From contig WTIL01000021.1 of the NCBI GenBank assembly GCA_011522725.1, positions 1 to 64,000 on the forward strand: DNA of 64,000 nucleotides, given 5' to 3'. This stretch comes from Rhodospirillaceae bacterium (GTDB taxonomy: Bacteria > Pseudomonadota > Alphaproteobacteria > Puniceispirillales > Puniceispirillaceae). A program made the translations under genes and the position numbers. Positions 32,872 to 42,368 of the stretch are shown here, one piece after another. The notes under the pieces are model-generated. The model was not told the DNA's origin and did no database searches. It worked only from the letters and a program-made list of their open reading frames with translations. Numbering within the stretch: position 1 is the stretch's first letter; every line of letters begins with the position of its first letter.

Positions 32872-33559
32872 CCGAACCATTCCCTTGTTCAATTCTCTCA
32901 AGCATCCGCGTCGCCGCCTGCTGTTCGGCATGTTTTCTGGCACCCGCGGTTGCGGTTTCGGTGCCATGGCCGTCAAGCGCGACGGAATATGTCATCATCG
33001 GCGCATGATCCGGCCCCTCGCGCGACACGAGACTGTAGCTGGGCAGCGCCAGCCCCTTGCTCATGGCGTATTCCTGAAGCCTTGATTTGGCATCCTTTTC
33101 GGTGGCGGCCGGCGCTGCCGCATCAAGCGGCCAGCGGGCATGCACAAATGCGCGAACCGGGTCGATCCCGCCATCCAGATAAAGCGCGGCCACGAGGCTC
33201 TCGACTAGGTCCGACATCACCGAATCATTGCCGGCGACATCCATGCCGGGCTGCGACGTGACATGCGCCGCAAGGTCCATCTCGCGCGCAATGGAAGCCA
33301 GCGTCGACTGGCGCGCCGCCGCATGGAAACGAAGCGAGAGCTGGCCCTCATCCTCGTCCGGGCAATGCGCATGAAAATAATCTGCCAGAATCAGACCAAG
33401 CACACGGTCACCAAGAAACTCGAGGCGCTCGTAGCTGCGGCTCCGCGATGTGGCGCTGGAATGGGTCAGCGCCTCGGCAATCAGGTCACGGTCGCTGAAC
33501 TTGTGGCCGATGGCGTCCTCGAGCCGGGCGAGGTCGGCGCGCGGCCGTCCCCCGGTCAA
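32864..33559 (-). CDS. rnc: Ribonuclease III
   Basis: Double-strand RNA endonuclease for rRNA processing. The catalytic signature is ERLEFLGDRVLGL, the second acidic cluster is SDLVESLVAALYLDGG, and a C-terminal dsRNA-binding domain is present (KSRLQEYAMSKGL to GARKHAEQQAATRML). The track start at 33619 would overlap lepB by 64 bases. A TTG at 33559, overlapping the lepB TGA as TTGA and preceded by GGGGACGG, gives a normal 231 aa protein with N-terminus TGGRPRADLARLE, so this non-ATG start is preferred. Confidence 0.93.
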   Translation of the reverse strand: MTGGRPRADLARLEDAIGHKFSDRDLIAEALTHSSATSRSRSYERLEFLGDRVLGLILADYFHAHCPDEDEGQLSLRFHAAARQSTLASIAREMDLAAHVTSQPGMDVAGNDSVMSDLVESLVAALYLDGGIDPVRAFVHARWPLDAAAPAATEKDAKSRLQEYAMSKGLALPSYSLVSREGPDHAPMMTYSVALDGHGTETATAGARKHAEQQAATRMLERIEQGNGSDG

Positions 33560-34290
33560 TGAATGCCGTCCCCGATACGCGAATACCGGATGGCAAACGG
33601 CCATTTCCAGATTTCCCACAGCCGGGCTGAGCCGTTATGGCTGAAAAACAGGAACTGGGCCTTGCCGACGAAGTTCTCGAAGGGCACCAGACCGACGGAC
33701 GAGGTGCGGCTGTCATTCGAATTGTCGCGGTTGTCGCCCATCATGAAATAATGCCCTTCCGGCACCGAATAGACCCGTGTGTTGTCCAGCGAGCCGGCAT
33801 CGCTCATCTCGCGAATGGAGTGGGATGTCCCTTCCGGCAGGGTTTCGACATAGTCGTCATATTTCATCACGCTGAACCCGTCAGTGGCGGTGCCCACGTC
33901 TTCATGCTCGCGCTTCACGGGGGTGCCGTTGATATGAAGGACGCCCCGCTTCACCTGAATGTCATCACCGGGCAGGCCGACGATCCGCTTGATGAAGGCG
34001 ACATCTTCATTGCCGGGCTGGCGAAACACGACGACATCGCCACGCTCGGGTTCACCGGCCATTACCCGACCGTCAAAGGGAATGATGCCGAACGGGAAGG
34101 AATAGCGCGAATATCCGTAGGAAAACTTGGAAACGAACAGATAGTCGCCGACCTTGAGGGTCGGAATCATCGAGCCGGACGGGATATTGAAGGGCTCGAA
34201 CAACAGCGACCTGAACATCAAGGCCAGCGCACCGGCGATGATAATGGTGCGGAACGGCTCGAAACTCTTTTCTTTGGTCTTGCTGCTCAT
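33556..34290 (-). CDS. lepB: Signal peptidase I
   Basis: Membrane serine protease that removes Sec/Tat signal peptides. One N-terminal membrane helix (TIIIAGALALMFRSLLF) precedes the catalytic PSGSM, with Ser-40, and the Lys is at 101 in AFIKRIVGLPGDDI. Box E appears as FMMGDNRDNSNDSR. At 244 aa it is typical of alphaproteobacteria. It is coupled to rnc through the TTGA overlap and follows acpS by 20 bases. Confidence 0.96.
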   Translation of the reverse strand: MSSKTKEKSFEPFRTIIIAGALALMFRSLLFEPFNIPSGSMIPTLKVGDYLFVSKFSYGYSRYSFPFGIIPFDGRVMAGEPERGDVVVFRQPGNEDVAFIKRIVGLPGDDIQVKRGVLHINGTPVKREHEDVGTATDGFSVMKYDDYVETLPEGTSHSIREMSDAGSLDNTRVYSVPEGHYFMMGDNRDNSNDSRTSSVGLVPFENFVGKAQFLFFSHNGSARLWEIWKWPFAIRYSRIGDGIH

Positions 34291-34310
34291 ACGTGCCGGC
34301 GCGCCCCTGC

Positions 34311-34721
34311 CTAATCGTCCTGAATACCCGTCCCAGCCGAAATCACCACGTAGGCAAGCGCGTATGGCGGCTCATCGCTCAACGAAATGTCGACAATCGG
34401 TTTATACCCCTCGGGAGTAAGGCTCTCAAGCGCCGTTTTGCACTGGCCTGTCAGCCTGATATGCGGCGCGCCGGACCTGTCATTGATCACTTCTGCCTCG
34501 CGCCAGCCGAGCCCGGTGACACCCGACTTGCTCAGCGCCTTGTAAACAGCTTCCTTGGCAGCGAACCGCTTGGCGAAATAGAGCGAGGCCGACCCGCGTG
34601 TCGAGGCTTCGGCGCGTTCGGCGTCGGTGAAGATCCGGTCAAGAAAACGGTCGCCAAACCTTTCAATCGAGCGCTGGATGCGCCGCTCGTCCACCAGGTC
34701 TGTGCCGATACCGAGGATCAC
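34311..34721 (-). CDS. acpS: Holo-[acyl-carrier-protein] synthase
   Basis: Attaches the 4'-phosphopantetheine of CoA to acyl carrier protein. The N-terminal metal motif is [14 protein letters not shown], and [13 protein letters not shown] is the second signature. At 136 aa it is the normal small trimeric form. The start is a GTG at 34721 that overlaps the pdxJ stop as GTGA, the standard pdxJ-acpS-lepB order. Confidence 0.95.
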   Translation of the reverse strand: MILGIGTDLVDERRIQRSIERFGDRFLDRIFTDAERAEASTRGSASLYFAKRFAAKEAVYKALSKSGVTGLGWREAEVINDRSGAPHIRLTGQCKTALESLTPEGYKPIVDISLSDEPPYALAYVVISAGTGIQDD

Positions 34722-35452
34722 GACGGCCGCGCCTCGTTCATCAGCCTGCGCATTTCCGCAATGGCCTTGTCCATGCCGGAGAACATCGCCTCACCCATCA
34801 GGAAATGCCCGATATTCAGTTCATGCATTTGAGGGATCGCCGCGATCGCACCGACGGTATCGAAATCCAGGCCATGCCCGCCATGGCATTCCACGCCGAG
34901 CGAGTCCGCGAGTTCCGCCGCCTTCCTGATCCGTGCCAATTCTGCCGCGCGGCCGCTTTCATCATGGCAGTAACGGCCGGTATGAAGCTCGATAATGTCG
35001 GCGCCGAGGGCAGCAGCGGCGCGGATCTCGGCCTCGCTTGCCTCGATGAAAAGCGACAGCCTGATGCCGGCGTCACGAATGCGCGTGAAATAGGGCTCAA
35101 GCTCGCTCTCGCGGCCGGCAACGGCAAGCCCGCCTTCTGTCGTCACCTCTTCGCGCCGCTCCGGAACAATGCAGGCTGCGTTCGGCTTCACATCGAGGGC
35201 GATGCCGACCATCTCGTCGGTCGCCGCCATTTCGAAATTCAGCGGCACGGTGACGGCCTGTCTGATGGCGTACATGTCGGCGTCGCGGATGTGCCGCCGG
35301 TCCTCGCGAAGATGGGCGGTGATGCCGTCGGCGCCCGCGGCCTCGGCGGCCACCGCCGCGCGCACAGGATCAGGATGCGCCCCGCCGCGCGCGTTACGAA
35401 CAGTTGCGACATGGTCGATGTTCACGCCAAGGCGAAGATGAGGGAGACTCAT
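34718..35452 (-). CDS. pdxJ: Pyridoxine 5'-phosphate synthase
   Basis: Last step of the DXP-dependent vitamin B6 pathway, joining 3-amino-2-oxopropyl phosphate and DXP to PNP. The TIM-barrel signatures are [31 protein letters not shown] and ELHTGRYC, with GHGLDF near the end. At 244 aa it is complete. The ATG overlaps the DUF2062 stop (ATGA), and its own stop overlaps acpS. The product serves the two PLP lyases in this window among many others. Confidence 0.96.
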   Translation of the reverse strand: MSLPHLRLGVNIDHVATVRNARGGAHPDPVRAAVAAEAAGADGITAHLREDRRHIRDADMYAIRQAVTVPLNFEMAATDEMVGIALDVKPNAACIVPERREEVTTEGGLAVAGRESELEPYFTRIRDAGIRLSLFIEASEAEIRAAAALGADIIELHTGRYCHDESGRAAELARIRKAAELADSLGVECHGGHGLDFDTVGAIAAIPQMHELNIGHFLMGEAMFSGMDKAIAEMRRLMNEARPS

Positions 35453-36090
35453 GCCCCGGTATCCTTTCCGGTCGGACGTGCCATTGGCGCCGACATCCCT
35501 GCGTCATTGTCGTTCTCCGACCTGAAGGCAGCGCGGCGAAGCCTTGCTGCCTCAAGCCTCTTCGAGCGGTGCGCACGCCAGCCTGCAACCGCCCAGTAGG
35601 TGAAGCCGAAGCCGGCGAACCAGGCAATCGATCCAAGGATCAGCGCTCCAATGATGATCGGCAGGAACAGCGCGCCGATCAGCGCCGGGGGATCAGCCAG
35701 AAACAGGGTCACAAACTCGGACATGGTGCCGCCGATCGATGTCACATCACCGCCGAATTCGGTTACGATGAAAGCGCCGAGCCGGTAGTCCAGATAGAAA
35801 AACAGCGGAAAGGTCCAGGGATTGCCGACAAAGGTGCCGAACAGGCAGGCCAGAAGGTTGCCACGGCAGACATAAGCCATGAACAGGCCGACCAGCAGAT
35901 GCAGCCCGATGAAGGGCGTGAAGGAAACCGAAATGCCCCATGCCGCCCCTACCGCGATCGACAGGGTGGATCCCGGCATCCGCTTGACCCGCTGGATCAG
36001 ATAGGAAATCAGCCGCCCGAAGCCACGGTCCGGCCAGACGACACTGCGGACGCGGTCAACCCTCGACATTTGTTTGCGGCGTTTGAACAT
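35449..36090 (-). CDS. DUF2062 membrane protein, function unknown
   Basis: Small inner-membrane protein with a DUF2062 core: [26 protein letters not shown] followed by [23 protein letters not shown], where the FxxNPWT-like turn is the family mark. Two to three membrane segments are visible, including a C-terminal one ([23 protein letters not shown]), and a basic cytoplasmic tail. Its biochemical role is not established. It lies between rsh and pdxJ and is coupled to pdxJ by ATGA. The second ATG, at residue 8 (MSRVDR), is an alternative start. Confidence 0.8.
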   Translation of the reverse strand: MFKRRKQMSRVDRVRSVVWPDRGFGRLISYLIQRVKRMPGSTLSIAVGAAWGISVSFTPFIGLHLLVGLFMAYVCRGNLLACLFGTFVGNPWTFPLFFYLDYRLGAFIVTEFGGDVTSIGGTMSEFVTLFLADPPALIGALFLPIIIGALILGSIAWFAGFGFTYWAVAGWRAHRSKRLEAARLRRAAFRSENDNDAGMSAPMARPTGKDTGA

Positions 36091-36151
36091 TCTGGCGGTC
36101 CGGTGGATGCGGGAAAATCAGGCGGATTATGCAGGCGGTCTGGCGATCCGG

Positions 36152-38284
36152 TCAGCCGGTGTCCGAGCGTTCTACGCTCTCAACATATTTATTCGCCTGC
36201 AGAACCGCAATGATCGCGCGCATATGTTCCACGTCCTTAACCTCCAGGTCCAACTCGAATCTGAAAAAATCAGGAGTCCTGTCCGTGAGGTGGATATTGG
36301 AGATATTGCCGCCCTGCTGGCTGATCACCGTGGCCAGCGACGCAAGCGACCCGGGCTCGTTGGACAGCACCGTGTTAAGCCGCCCGTTGACGGTACGGAG
36401 GCTGTCCTGCTCCCAGGACACGTCGAGCCACAGTTCCGGCGCGTCGGAGAATTTGCTGAGTGTCGTGCAGCCCACCTTGTGAACCGTGATTCCCTTGCCC
36501 GTCGTAAAAATACCGACAATCGCCTCGCCCGGCAGTGGGTGGCAGCAGCGCGCGATCGTCACCGCCGTGCCGGCATTGTCACCCTTGATTTTCAGCTTCG
36601 ACTGCGTGGTCTGGCCACGGCTGCGGTCCCGTGCCTCGCGGTCATCATCGATGACAATATCCGGGTGCAGCTTTTCCAGAACACGCAATGGTGACAACCG
36701 GTCCTCGCCGACAAGCGCGAACACCTCTTCGACGCGGGATACGCCGAAGGCCGAAAGCGACTGTCCGAGGGAACGCGTGCGGAACGGCCTGTCATGCTCG
36801 CGGAATGTCTTCTCGATAAGCGCCTTTCCGATCCGGCTGAACTCGGTCACACGCTGCGCCCGGGTAAAGCGCCTGATGGCGGATTTTGCCCGTCCCGTCT
36901 TGACGAAACTTTCCCACTCCGCGCGCGGCTTGGCATCGGACTGCGTCAGGATCTCGATCTGGTCGCCGTTCTGAAGTTCCGTGGCCAGCTGACGTGTCTT
37001 GCCGTTGATGCGAACGCCGTTGCAGGTCTCGCCGATCTGGGTATGCACGGCATAGGCGAAATCAACAGCCGTGGCACCTCTTGGCAGTGCGATCAGGTCA
37101 CCACGCGGCGTGAAACAGAACACCTGGTCGTGATAGAGGTCCATCTTTGTGTGCTCGAAGAATTCCTCGGCACCGGCATCCTCGTCCAGAAGACCGACAA
37201 GCTCCTGAATCCATTTGTATTTAGGCGGATTATAATCCTGGTTTGAACGCTTGTAGTGCCAATGAGCGGCGACGCCGTGTTCGGCGACATTATGCATATC
37301 GGGCGTTCTGATCTGAACCTCGATCCGGTGGTTCTGGGGCCCGAGAATGCCGGTATGCAGCGACTGGTACCCGTTCCGCTTGGGGGTCGAGATGTAATCC
37401 TTGAAGCGTCCCATCACCGTTGGATAATTCTGGTGCAGCTGGCCAAGCGCGCGGTAACAATCATCCATGTTCGGCACCAGAACCCGGAAGGCGACGATGT
37501 CGGCAAGCTGCTCCATCGTCACCGCCTTGGTCTGCATCTTCCGCCAGATGGAATAGGGAGATTTCAGGCGTCCGGTCACGCTGCATTCGATGCCGACACG
37601 TTCGATGGTCGACTGCAATTCGACACTGATGGTGGGGATGGTGATCTTCGCCTCGGATGTGAGATAGTCGAGCCGGGTGATGATGCTCTGGCGCATGTCA
37701 CCGTTCAGGATCTCGAAGGCGCTGTCTTCCAGTTCGCTCTGGATTTGTGTCAGCCCGATGCGCTCGGCAAGCGGCGCATAGATATCCATCGTCTCGCGGG
37801 CGATGCGCATCCGCTTTTCCGGCTTCGGAATAAAGGACAATGTGCGCATGTTGTGCGTGCGGTCGGCGAGCTTCACCAGCAATACACGCACATCCTCGCT
37901 CATCGCCATCAGCAGCTTGCGGAAATTCTCCGCCTGGGCGCTGCTCGGAAGGGATTTGATGGCCAACCGGCTCAGCTTGGTGACGCCGTCGACAAGCTGC
38001 GAGACATCACCGCCGAATTCGGTCTGCAGCGTTTCAAGCGTGACATCGCAATCCTCGACAGTGTCGTGGAGCAATGCGGTGATGATGGAATCCTCGTCCA
38101 GACGCATGTCCGCAAGAATGTTTGCCACGGCCACGGGATGCGTGAAATAGGGCTCTCCCGACGCGCGGGTCTGGCCGTCATGGGCAACCTTGCCGAATTC
38201 GAAGGCACGCGCGAGACGGCCGGGATCCACGGCACCATTATAGGCGCGCATCTTTTCAATGATGGGATCAGCCGTTCCGATCAT
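36152..38284 (-). CDS. rsh: Bifunctional (p)ppGpp synthetase/hydrolase
   Basis: Sole stringent-response enzyme seen here. The hydrolase domain has an intact HD motif (LLHDTVEDC). The synthetase domain carries GRFKDYISTPKRNGYQSLHTGI with EVQIRT. Then follow a TGS domain (FCFTPRGDLIALPRGATAVDFAYAVH) and a C-terminal ACT domain (GSLASLATVISQQGGNISNI). At 710 aa with both active sites, the protein should make and degrade the alarmone, as the single alphaproteobacterial RSH usually does. It follows rpoZ by 58 bases, as in E. coli and many others. Confidence 0.95.
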   Translation of the reverse strand: MIGTADPIIEKMRAYNGAVDPGRLARAFEFGKVAHDGQTRASGEPYFTHPVAVANILADMRLDEDSIITALLHDTVEDCDVTLETLQTEFGGDVSQLVDGVTKLSRLAIKSLPSSAQAENFRKLLMAMSEDVRVLLVKLADRTHNMRTLSFIPKPEKRMRIARETMDIYAPLAERIGLTQIQSELEDSAFEILNGDMRQSIITRLDYLTSEAKITIPTISVELQSTIERVGIECSVTGRLKSPYSIWRKMQTKAVTMEQLADIVAFRVLVPNMDDCYRALGQLHQNYPTVMGRFKDYISTPKRNGYQSLHTGILGPQNHRIEVQIRTPDMHNVAEHGVAAHWHYKRSNQDYNPPKYKWIQELVGLLDEDAGAEEFFEHTKMDLYHDQVFCFTPRGDLIALPRGATAVDFAYAVHTQIGETCNGVRINGKTRQLATELQNGDQIEILTQSDAKPRAEWESFVKTGRAKSAIRRFTRAQRVTEFSRIGKALIEKTFREHDRPFRTRSLGQSLSAFGVSRVEEVFALVGEDRLSPLRVLEKLHPDIVIDDDREARDRSRGQTTQSKLKIKGDNAGTAVTIARCCHPLPGEAIVGIFTTGKGITVHKVGCTTLSKFSDAPELWLDVSWEQDSLRTVNGRLNTVLSNEPGSLASLATVISQQGGNISNIHLTDRTPDFFRFELDLEVKDVEHMRAIIAVLQANKYVESVERSDTG

Positions 38285-38342
38285 GCCATTCCAGACGACA
38301 GGGCAATCACCGGCAGCTTGGTAAACAAGGCCGCCTAAGGAC

Positions 38343-38753
38343 TTAATCTTCGCCGGTCACTTGCGACAGGTCAACATCCTCAAAGCCCGGCTCGGCCTCT
38401 GCTTCGGCAGCGGTGCTGACATGCATGCCGGCTTCCTCGCCTTCGGCCTCGCTGTAATCGCCGATCATTTCGGACAGGTCGACATCACCGGACGCCTCCT
38501 GCTCCTCCATCGGCTGCTCTTCCTGCGCGGTCAGGCGCTGCAGTTTCTTGACGATGCCGTCATTCAGATTGCCGATATCGACAGTCTCGGCCGCGATCTC
38601 GCGAAGGGCGATCACCGGGTTCTTGTCATTGTCGCGGTCGAGAGTCGGCAGATCGCCTTTCATGATGCCGCGTGCGCGTTGCGACGCCGTCAGAACAAGG
38701 TCGAAACGGTTCGGAATCTTCTCGATGCAATCTTCAACGGTAACGCGGGCCAT
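38343..38753 (-). CDS. rpoZ: RNA polymerase omega subunit
   Basis: Stabilises the beta' subunit and forms part of the ppGpp site 1, fitting its place before rsh. The conserved part is [30 protein letters not shown] with [10 protein letters not shown]. The ORF track begins upstream at 38819; the ATG at 38753 gives 136 aa. The last 60 residues are a strongly acidic extension absent from the 91 aa E. coli protein, common in alphaproteobacteria. Confidence 0.95.
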   Translation of the reverse strand: MARVTVEDCIEKIPNRFDLVLTASQRARGIMKGDLPTLDRDNDKNPVIALREIAAETVDIGNLNDGIVKKLQRLTAQEEQPMEEQEASGDVDLSEMIGDYSEAEGEEAGMHVSTAAEAEAEPGFEDVDLSQVTGED

Positions 38754-38916
38754 GGCGGTCTCCAGATGTCGCGGCGACGGCATGATCCTCGCGCCCTTGA
38801 TTACGGGCCGCAAATCCATGCCGCTGGTTTTCGAAAACTGCGCGTGTCATATCGCAATTCAGACAGCTTCGCAAGCCGAACCGGCACGGCACGGCGATTG
38901 CCACTGACGGCACCGG

Positions 38917-39420
38917 TCAGTCAGCCTTGCGGATTTGCTGGTCGCCAGGCAAGGCGGCGATCAGATCATCAATGCCGAGCCCACTTACGGGGTGGCTATA
39001 GCCGGGCGCGACGTCCCGCATCGGCAAGAGCACGAAAGCCCGCTCATGAAGGCGCGGGTGCGGGATGCTGATATTGTCGTCGTCATATGTCAGGCCGCCA
39101 TAATCCAGCAAATCGAGATCCAGCACGCGGGCGGCGTTCCGCACGGTCCTGATACGGCCAAAGCGGGCTTCAACCCTGTGCAGCGCAGCCAGCGCATCTG
39201 CGGCGGACATTGATGTGGTCGCGGCGATGACCGCGTTGTTGAACCATGGCTGATCCGAAACCGGCACCGGAGCTGTCTCGTACCAGGGCGACACGGCAAC
39301 AACATCGATGCCAAGGTCAGCAAGGCTGGCGATGGCGGCTTCGCACCCTTCTCTGGGTGTCGCATACCCGTCCGGAGACAGATTGGCACCGATCCCGATC
39401 AAAATTGAGGTCCTGTTCAT
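38917..39420 (-). CDS. folK: 2-amino-4-hydroxy-6-hydroxymethyldihydropteridine pyrophosphokinase
   Basis: Folate synthesis step that pyrophosphorylates the pterin before DHPS. Signatures are ILIGIGANL, VSPWYETAPV, WFNNAVIAA, RVLDLDLLDYGG and PHPRLHERAFVLLPM. At 167 aa it is a single-domain HPPK, not fused to FolP. The start MNRTSIL at 39420 has GGAG upstream; the longer track ORF has no support. Its promoter must lie in the AT-rich gap shared with the divergent NYN gene. Confidence 0.95.
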   Translation of the reverse strand: MNRTSILIGIGANLSPDGYATPREGCEAAIASLADLGIDVVAVSPWYETAPVPVSDQPWFNNAVIAATTSMSAADALAALHRVEARFGRIRTVRNAARVLDLDLLDYGGLTYDDDNISIPHPRLHERAFVLLPMRDVAPGYSHPVSGLGIDDLIAALPGDQQIRKAD

Positions 39421-39688
39421 AGCCGGCACACTCCGTTGAAACAACATTGGACTGGTTTACGATCTGCACAGATTCCGAAGCGATTCATCAATGCGACCCT
39501 AAACTCTTTACAATTTGCAGCAAAAGAACGATCCTCTGATCATAGCGAGACAGTTATTTCAAAATTGTAATTGATACGAACGAATAATCGGCAGAACAGG
39601 CATTCCGTCCAATTGACCGCTGTACTGCCAGACGCTTTCCGAACTGTCATTCGTTCATTTAACCGATTTTTTAAGGAATATTGTAGTT
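39421..39688. promoter_or_regulatory. AT-rich divergent intergenic region between folK and the NYN gene
   Basis: The longest non-coding stretch of the window (268 bases) and clearly richer in A+T than its surroundings, with runs such as TTATTTCAAAATTGTAATTGA and CGATTTTTTAAGG. It must carry promoters for both flanking genes, but I cannot fix -35/-10 pairs with confidence. I see no tRNA fold, long dyad or coding frame in it. TAAGGA nine bases before the NYN ATG is the ribosome site. Confidence 0.5.
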
Positions 39689-40258
39689 ATGGCTCAAATC
39701 ACCAACGAAAAGACCGTCCTATTCATTGACGGATCCAACTTTTACGCCGCAGCGCGCTCGCTCGGCATGGATATCGACTATGCCAGGATGCGCGCCCATT
39801 TCGCCAGGGATGCACGGCTCATCCGCGCCTATTATTACACCGCCCTCCCCGAAGACCAGGAATACTCGCCGCTTCGTCCGCTGATCGACTGGCTCGACTA
39901 CAATGGCTATGCGGTCGTGAGCAAACTGACCCGTGAATTTACCGACCCCGAGACCGGCAAGCGCCGGATCAAGGGCAACATGGATATGGAAATTGCGCTC
40001 GACATGCTGAAGCTGGCACCGCAGATCGATCACGCGATCCTGTTTTCCGGCGACGGTGATTTCTGCCGCCTTCTGGAAGATGTTCAGGGCATGGGCGTGC
40101 GCGTCACCGTGGTTTCCACAACGAAGACGTCGCCTCCGATGGCGGCGGACGCCCTGCGCCGCATGGCGGACGAGTTTGTCGAGATGGAATCAATCCGCGA
40201 CATGATCACCCGGCCGCCACGTCCAAGCGAAGAAAATGTGACTGCAACCACCGGATAA
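39689..40258 (+). CDS. NYN-domain protein, LabA/DUF88-like predicted ribonuclease
   Basis: Predicted PIN-like nuclease of the NYN family. The acidic residues expected at the metal site are present in LFIDGSNFYAAARS (N-terminus), KGNMDMEIALDML (middle) and LFSGDGDFCRLLEDVQ (C-terminal half). It is 189 aa, with a disordered last 20 residues (RPPRPSEENVTATTG). RNA substrates of bacterial members are mostly unknown. It is followed after six bases by a uracil-DNA glycosylase gene, so the two probably share a transcript. I am sure of the fold, not of the role. Confidence 0.85.
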   Translation: MAQITNEKTVLFIDGSNFYAAARSLGMDIDYARMRAHFARDARLIRAYYYTALPEDQEYSPLRPLIDWLDYNGYAVVSKLTREFTDPETGKRRIKGNMDMEIALDMLKLAPQIDHAILFSGDGDFCRLLEDVQGMGVRVTVVSTTKTSPPMAADALRRMADEFVEMESIRDMITRPPRPSEENVTATTG

Positions 40259-40264
40259 CCGGCC

Positions 40265-40906
40265 TTGGCGTTCCGGCTCGAACCATCTTCCGACTGTCGA
40301 CGCTGCCCGCGCCTCGTATCACTGCGGCGGGAATGCCGTGCGGCCGAACCGGACTGGCACAATGCGCCTGTCGAGGGATACGGATCGCTGGACGCATGGC
40401 TTCTGGTGATCGGCCTTGCGCCGGGTCGGCGCGGAGCAAATCGCACGGGTCGTCCGTTTACCGGCGATGCCGCTGGCGGCTATCTTTTCGACATGCTTGG
40501 CAGGTTTGACCTGGCAAGCGGCACCTATCGGGATGACGGTGACGACGACATCCGCCTGCATGGCACGCGGATCACCAATGTTGTCCGCTGCCTGCCCCCC
40601 GAGAACAAGCCCGTCGCCGCCGAGGTGAATGCCTGCCGCGCCTTCCTGAAGGCCGAGATCAAGGCCATGCCAAAGCTGGACACAATCCTGACGCTGGGGC
40701 GGGTGGCGCATGATTCCACCTGCCGCACGCTTGGTTTGCGCCCGGCCGAAGTTCCGTTCGGCCATGGCCATTGCTGGCATGGCGAAGCGGGTGGCCGCCC
40801 GATGCGCATCGTCAGTTCATATCATTGTTCGCGCTACAATACCCAGACGGGGCGGCTGACGGACGAGATGTTCGCCGAGGCGTTCCGGCTGGCCACTCAA
40901 GGCTGA
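40265..40906 (+). CDS. Uracil-DNA glycosylase, family 5 (UDGb), Fe-S type
   Basis: Excises uracil and related deaminated bases from DNA. Motif 1 reads GLAPGRRGANRTGRPFTGD and motif 3 SSYHCSRYNTQTGRLT, the family 5 pattern, in contrast to the GEAPG pattern of family 4. Cys-10 and Cys-13 (CRRC) near the N-terminus plus later cysteines (VVRCLPP, NACRAF) can hold the [4Fe-4S] cluster. The only fitting start is a TTG at 40265, six bases after the NYN stop, without a clear ribosome site, so it probably relies on coupling. It ends seven bases before smpB, convergent. Confidence 0.88.
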   Translation: MAFRLEPSSDCRRCPRLVSLRRECRAAEPDWHNAPVEGYGSLDAWLLVIGLAPGRRGANRTGRPFTGDAAGGYLFDMLGRFDLASGTYRDDGDDDIRLHGTRITNVVRCLPPENKPVAAEVNACRAFLKAEIKAMPKLDTILTLGRVAHDSTCRTLGLRPAEVPFGHGHCWHGEAGGRPMRIVSSYHCSRYNTQTGRLTDEMFAEAFRLATQG

Positions 40907-40913
40907 CGGCGGC

Positions 40914-41381
40914 CTATCCCTTGCTTCGCAGCAGACGGGCCTTGTCACGGCTCCAGTCACGGTCCTTTGCGGCCTGGCGCTTGTCCTGCTTCTTGCGGCC
41001 TTTGGCGAGCCCAAGCTGCAGCTTGGCGATGCCCTTGCTGTTGAAATACAGCGCCAGTGGCACAAGCGTCATACCCTCGCGGCGGACAAGCCCCAGCAGC
41101 TTGTTGCGCTCGCGCACCTTCACCAGAAGCTCGCGCGGGCGCTTGGGTTCGTGATTGTCGCGCGCAGGTTCGTAGATCGGGATGTTCGCGTTGAACAGCA
41201 CCAGCCTGCCATTGTCCTCGCCGGCATAGCTTTCTGCGATGCTGGCGCGGCCGGTGCGCAGCGATTTCACCTCGCTGCCGCGCAGGATCAGCCCGGTCTC
41301 GATCGTGTCCTCGATCTCGTACTCATGCCTCGCCCGGCGGTTTTCCGCCACCCGGCCAGTGGTAATATGTCCCTTGGACAT
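40914..41381 (-). CDS. smpB: SsrA-binding protein SmpB
   Basis: Binds tmRNA and delivers it to stalled ribosomes. The OB-fold core is recognised in [40 protein letters not shown] and [20 protein letters not shown], with the basic C-terminal tail ([22 protein letters not shown]) that enters the decoding centre. At 155 aa it is complete. It lies 84 bases after dapA on the same strand. No ssrA gene was seen nearby. Confidence 0.96.
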   Translation of the reverse strand: MSKGHITTGRVAENRRARHEYEIEDTIETGLILRGSEVKSLRTGRASIAESYAGEDNGRLVLFNANIPIYEPARDNHEPKRPRELLVKVRERNKLLGLVRREGMTLVPLALYFNSKGIAKLQLGLAKGRKKQDKRQAAKDRDWSRDKARLLRSKG

Positions 41382-41465
41382 GGGTCTGTTCCTGCCATTG
41401 GAAGGCGTTCATCCCGCCAGTCTCGCGAGAAGGCCGCCAATTGGTACTGCCTGGCCTGCCGCGGG

Positions 41466-42368
41466 CTAGTTCATCAGGCCGGCGCCGCGAAGCGCCGCCT
41501 CGACACGGGCCTTGCTGGCATCGGCGATTTCGCAGAGCGGCAGCCTTGTCTCGGCACTGCAGATGCCAAGGAGTTCCGCCGCGTATTTGACCGGTCCCGG
41601 GCTGGCCTCGCAGAACATCGCATCATGAACCTCGATCATGCGGGTGTTGATCTGCTGCGCTGTCGCGACGTCGCCCGCCTGCCACGCATTGTGCATGTCG
41701 GCCATCTGGCGCGGCGCGATATTCGAGGTGACCGAGATGGCGCCATGGCCGCCGCCGGCAAGATAGGGAAGCGTTGTGGCATCCTCGCCGGACAGCTGGG
41801 CAAAGCCGCTGCCGAGCGCGTTGGTGATACGCGGCGGACGGCCGACATCGGTCGTGGCGTCCTTGATACCTGAAATATTCGGATAATCTGCGGCCATCCG
41901 CGCCAGCGTGTCGTCATTGACCCGGACGATCGAGCGCCCCGGGATGTCATAGACGATCACCGCCACATCGACGGCCTCTGCGACAGCGGTGAAATGGCGG
42001 TACAGCCCTTCCTGCGTCGGCTTGTTGTAATAGGGGCTGACAATCAGCACGCCATCGGCACCGGCGGCAGCGGCATGTTTCGCCAGACGGACGGCCTCGT
42101 CCGTGCTGTTCGATCCGGCGCCGGCAATCACCGGCACGCGGCCCGCCGCCTGCTCGATGCACATCTCGACGACGCGGTCATGCTCTTCATGCGACAGGGT
42201 CGGCGATTCACCGGTCGTGCCGACCGGCACCAGGCCATGCGTGCCGTTTTCGATCTGGAAATCGACAAGTTTCCGGAACGCAGCCTCATCGACCTTGCCG
42301 TTGCTGAACGGCGTGATCAGTGCGGTATAGGACCCGTTGAAGGGCGATGTGGCAGTATCTTGCGGCAT
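41466..42368 (-). CDS. dapA: 4-hydroxy-tetrahydrodipicolinate synthase
   Basis: Condenses pyruvate and aspartate semialdehyde in lysine/diaminopimelate synthesis. The TIM-barrel signatures are GTTGESPTLSHEEH, GSNSTDEAVRLAKHAAAAGADG, SPYYNKPTQEGLYRHF and VIVYDIPGRS, with the Schiff-base Lys in ISGIKDAT. The track start at 42395 and the ATG at 42368 (MPQDTATS) are both weakly supplied with ribosome sites; the latter gives 300 aa, closer to the usual 292. It is divergent from the PLP lyase gene. Confidence 0.95.
   Translation of the reverse strand: MPQDTATSPFNGSYTALITPFSNGKVDEAAFRKLVDFQIENGTHGLVPVGTTGESPTLSHEEHDRVVEMCIEQAAGRVPVIAGAGSNSTDEAVRLAKHAAAAGADGVLIVSPYYNKPTQEGLYRHFTAVAEAVDVAVIVYDIPGRSIVRVNDDTLARMAADYPNISGIKDATTDVGRPPRITNALGSGFAQLSGEDATTLPYLAGGGHGAISVTSNIAPRQMADMHNAWQAGDVATAQQINTRMIEVHDAMFCEASPGPVKYAAELLGICSAETRLPLCEIADASKARVEAALRGAGLMN

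Noticed and set aside
39421-39688. tRNA or small RNA in the folK-NYN gap
   Set aside because: No T-loop sequence, no acceptor-stem pairing and no stable long stem could be found by eye.
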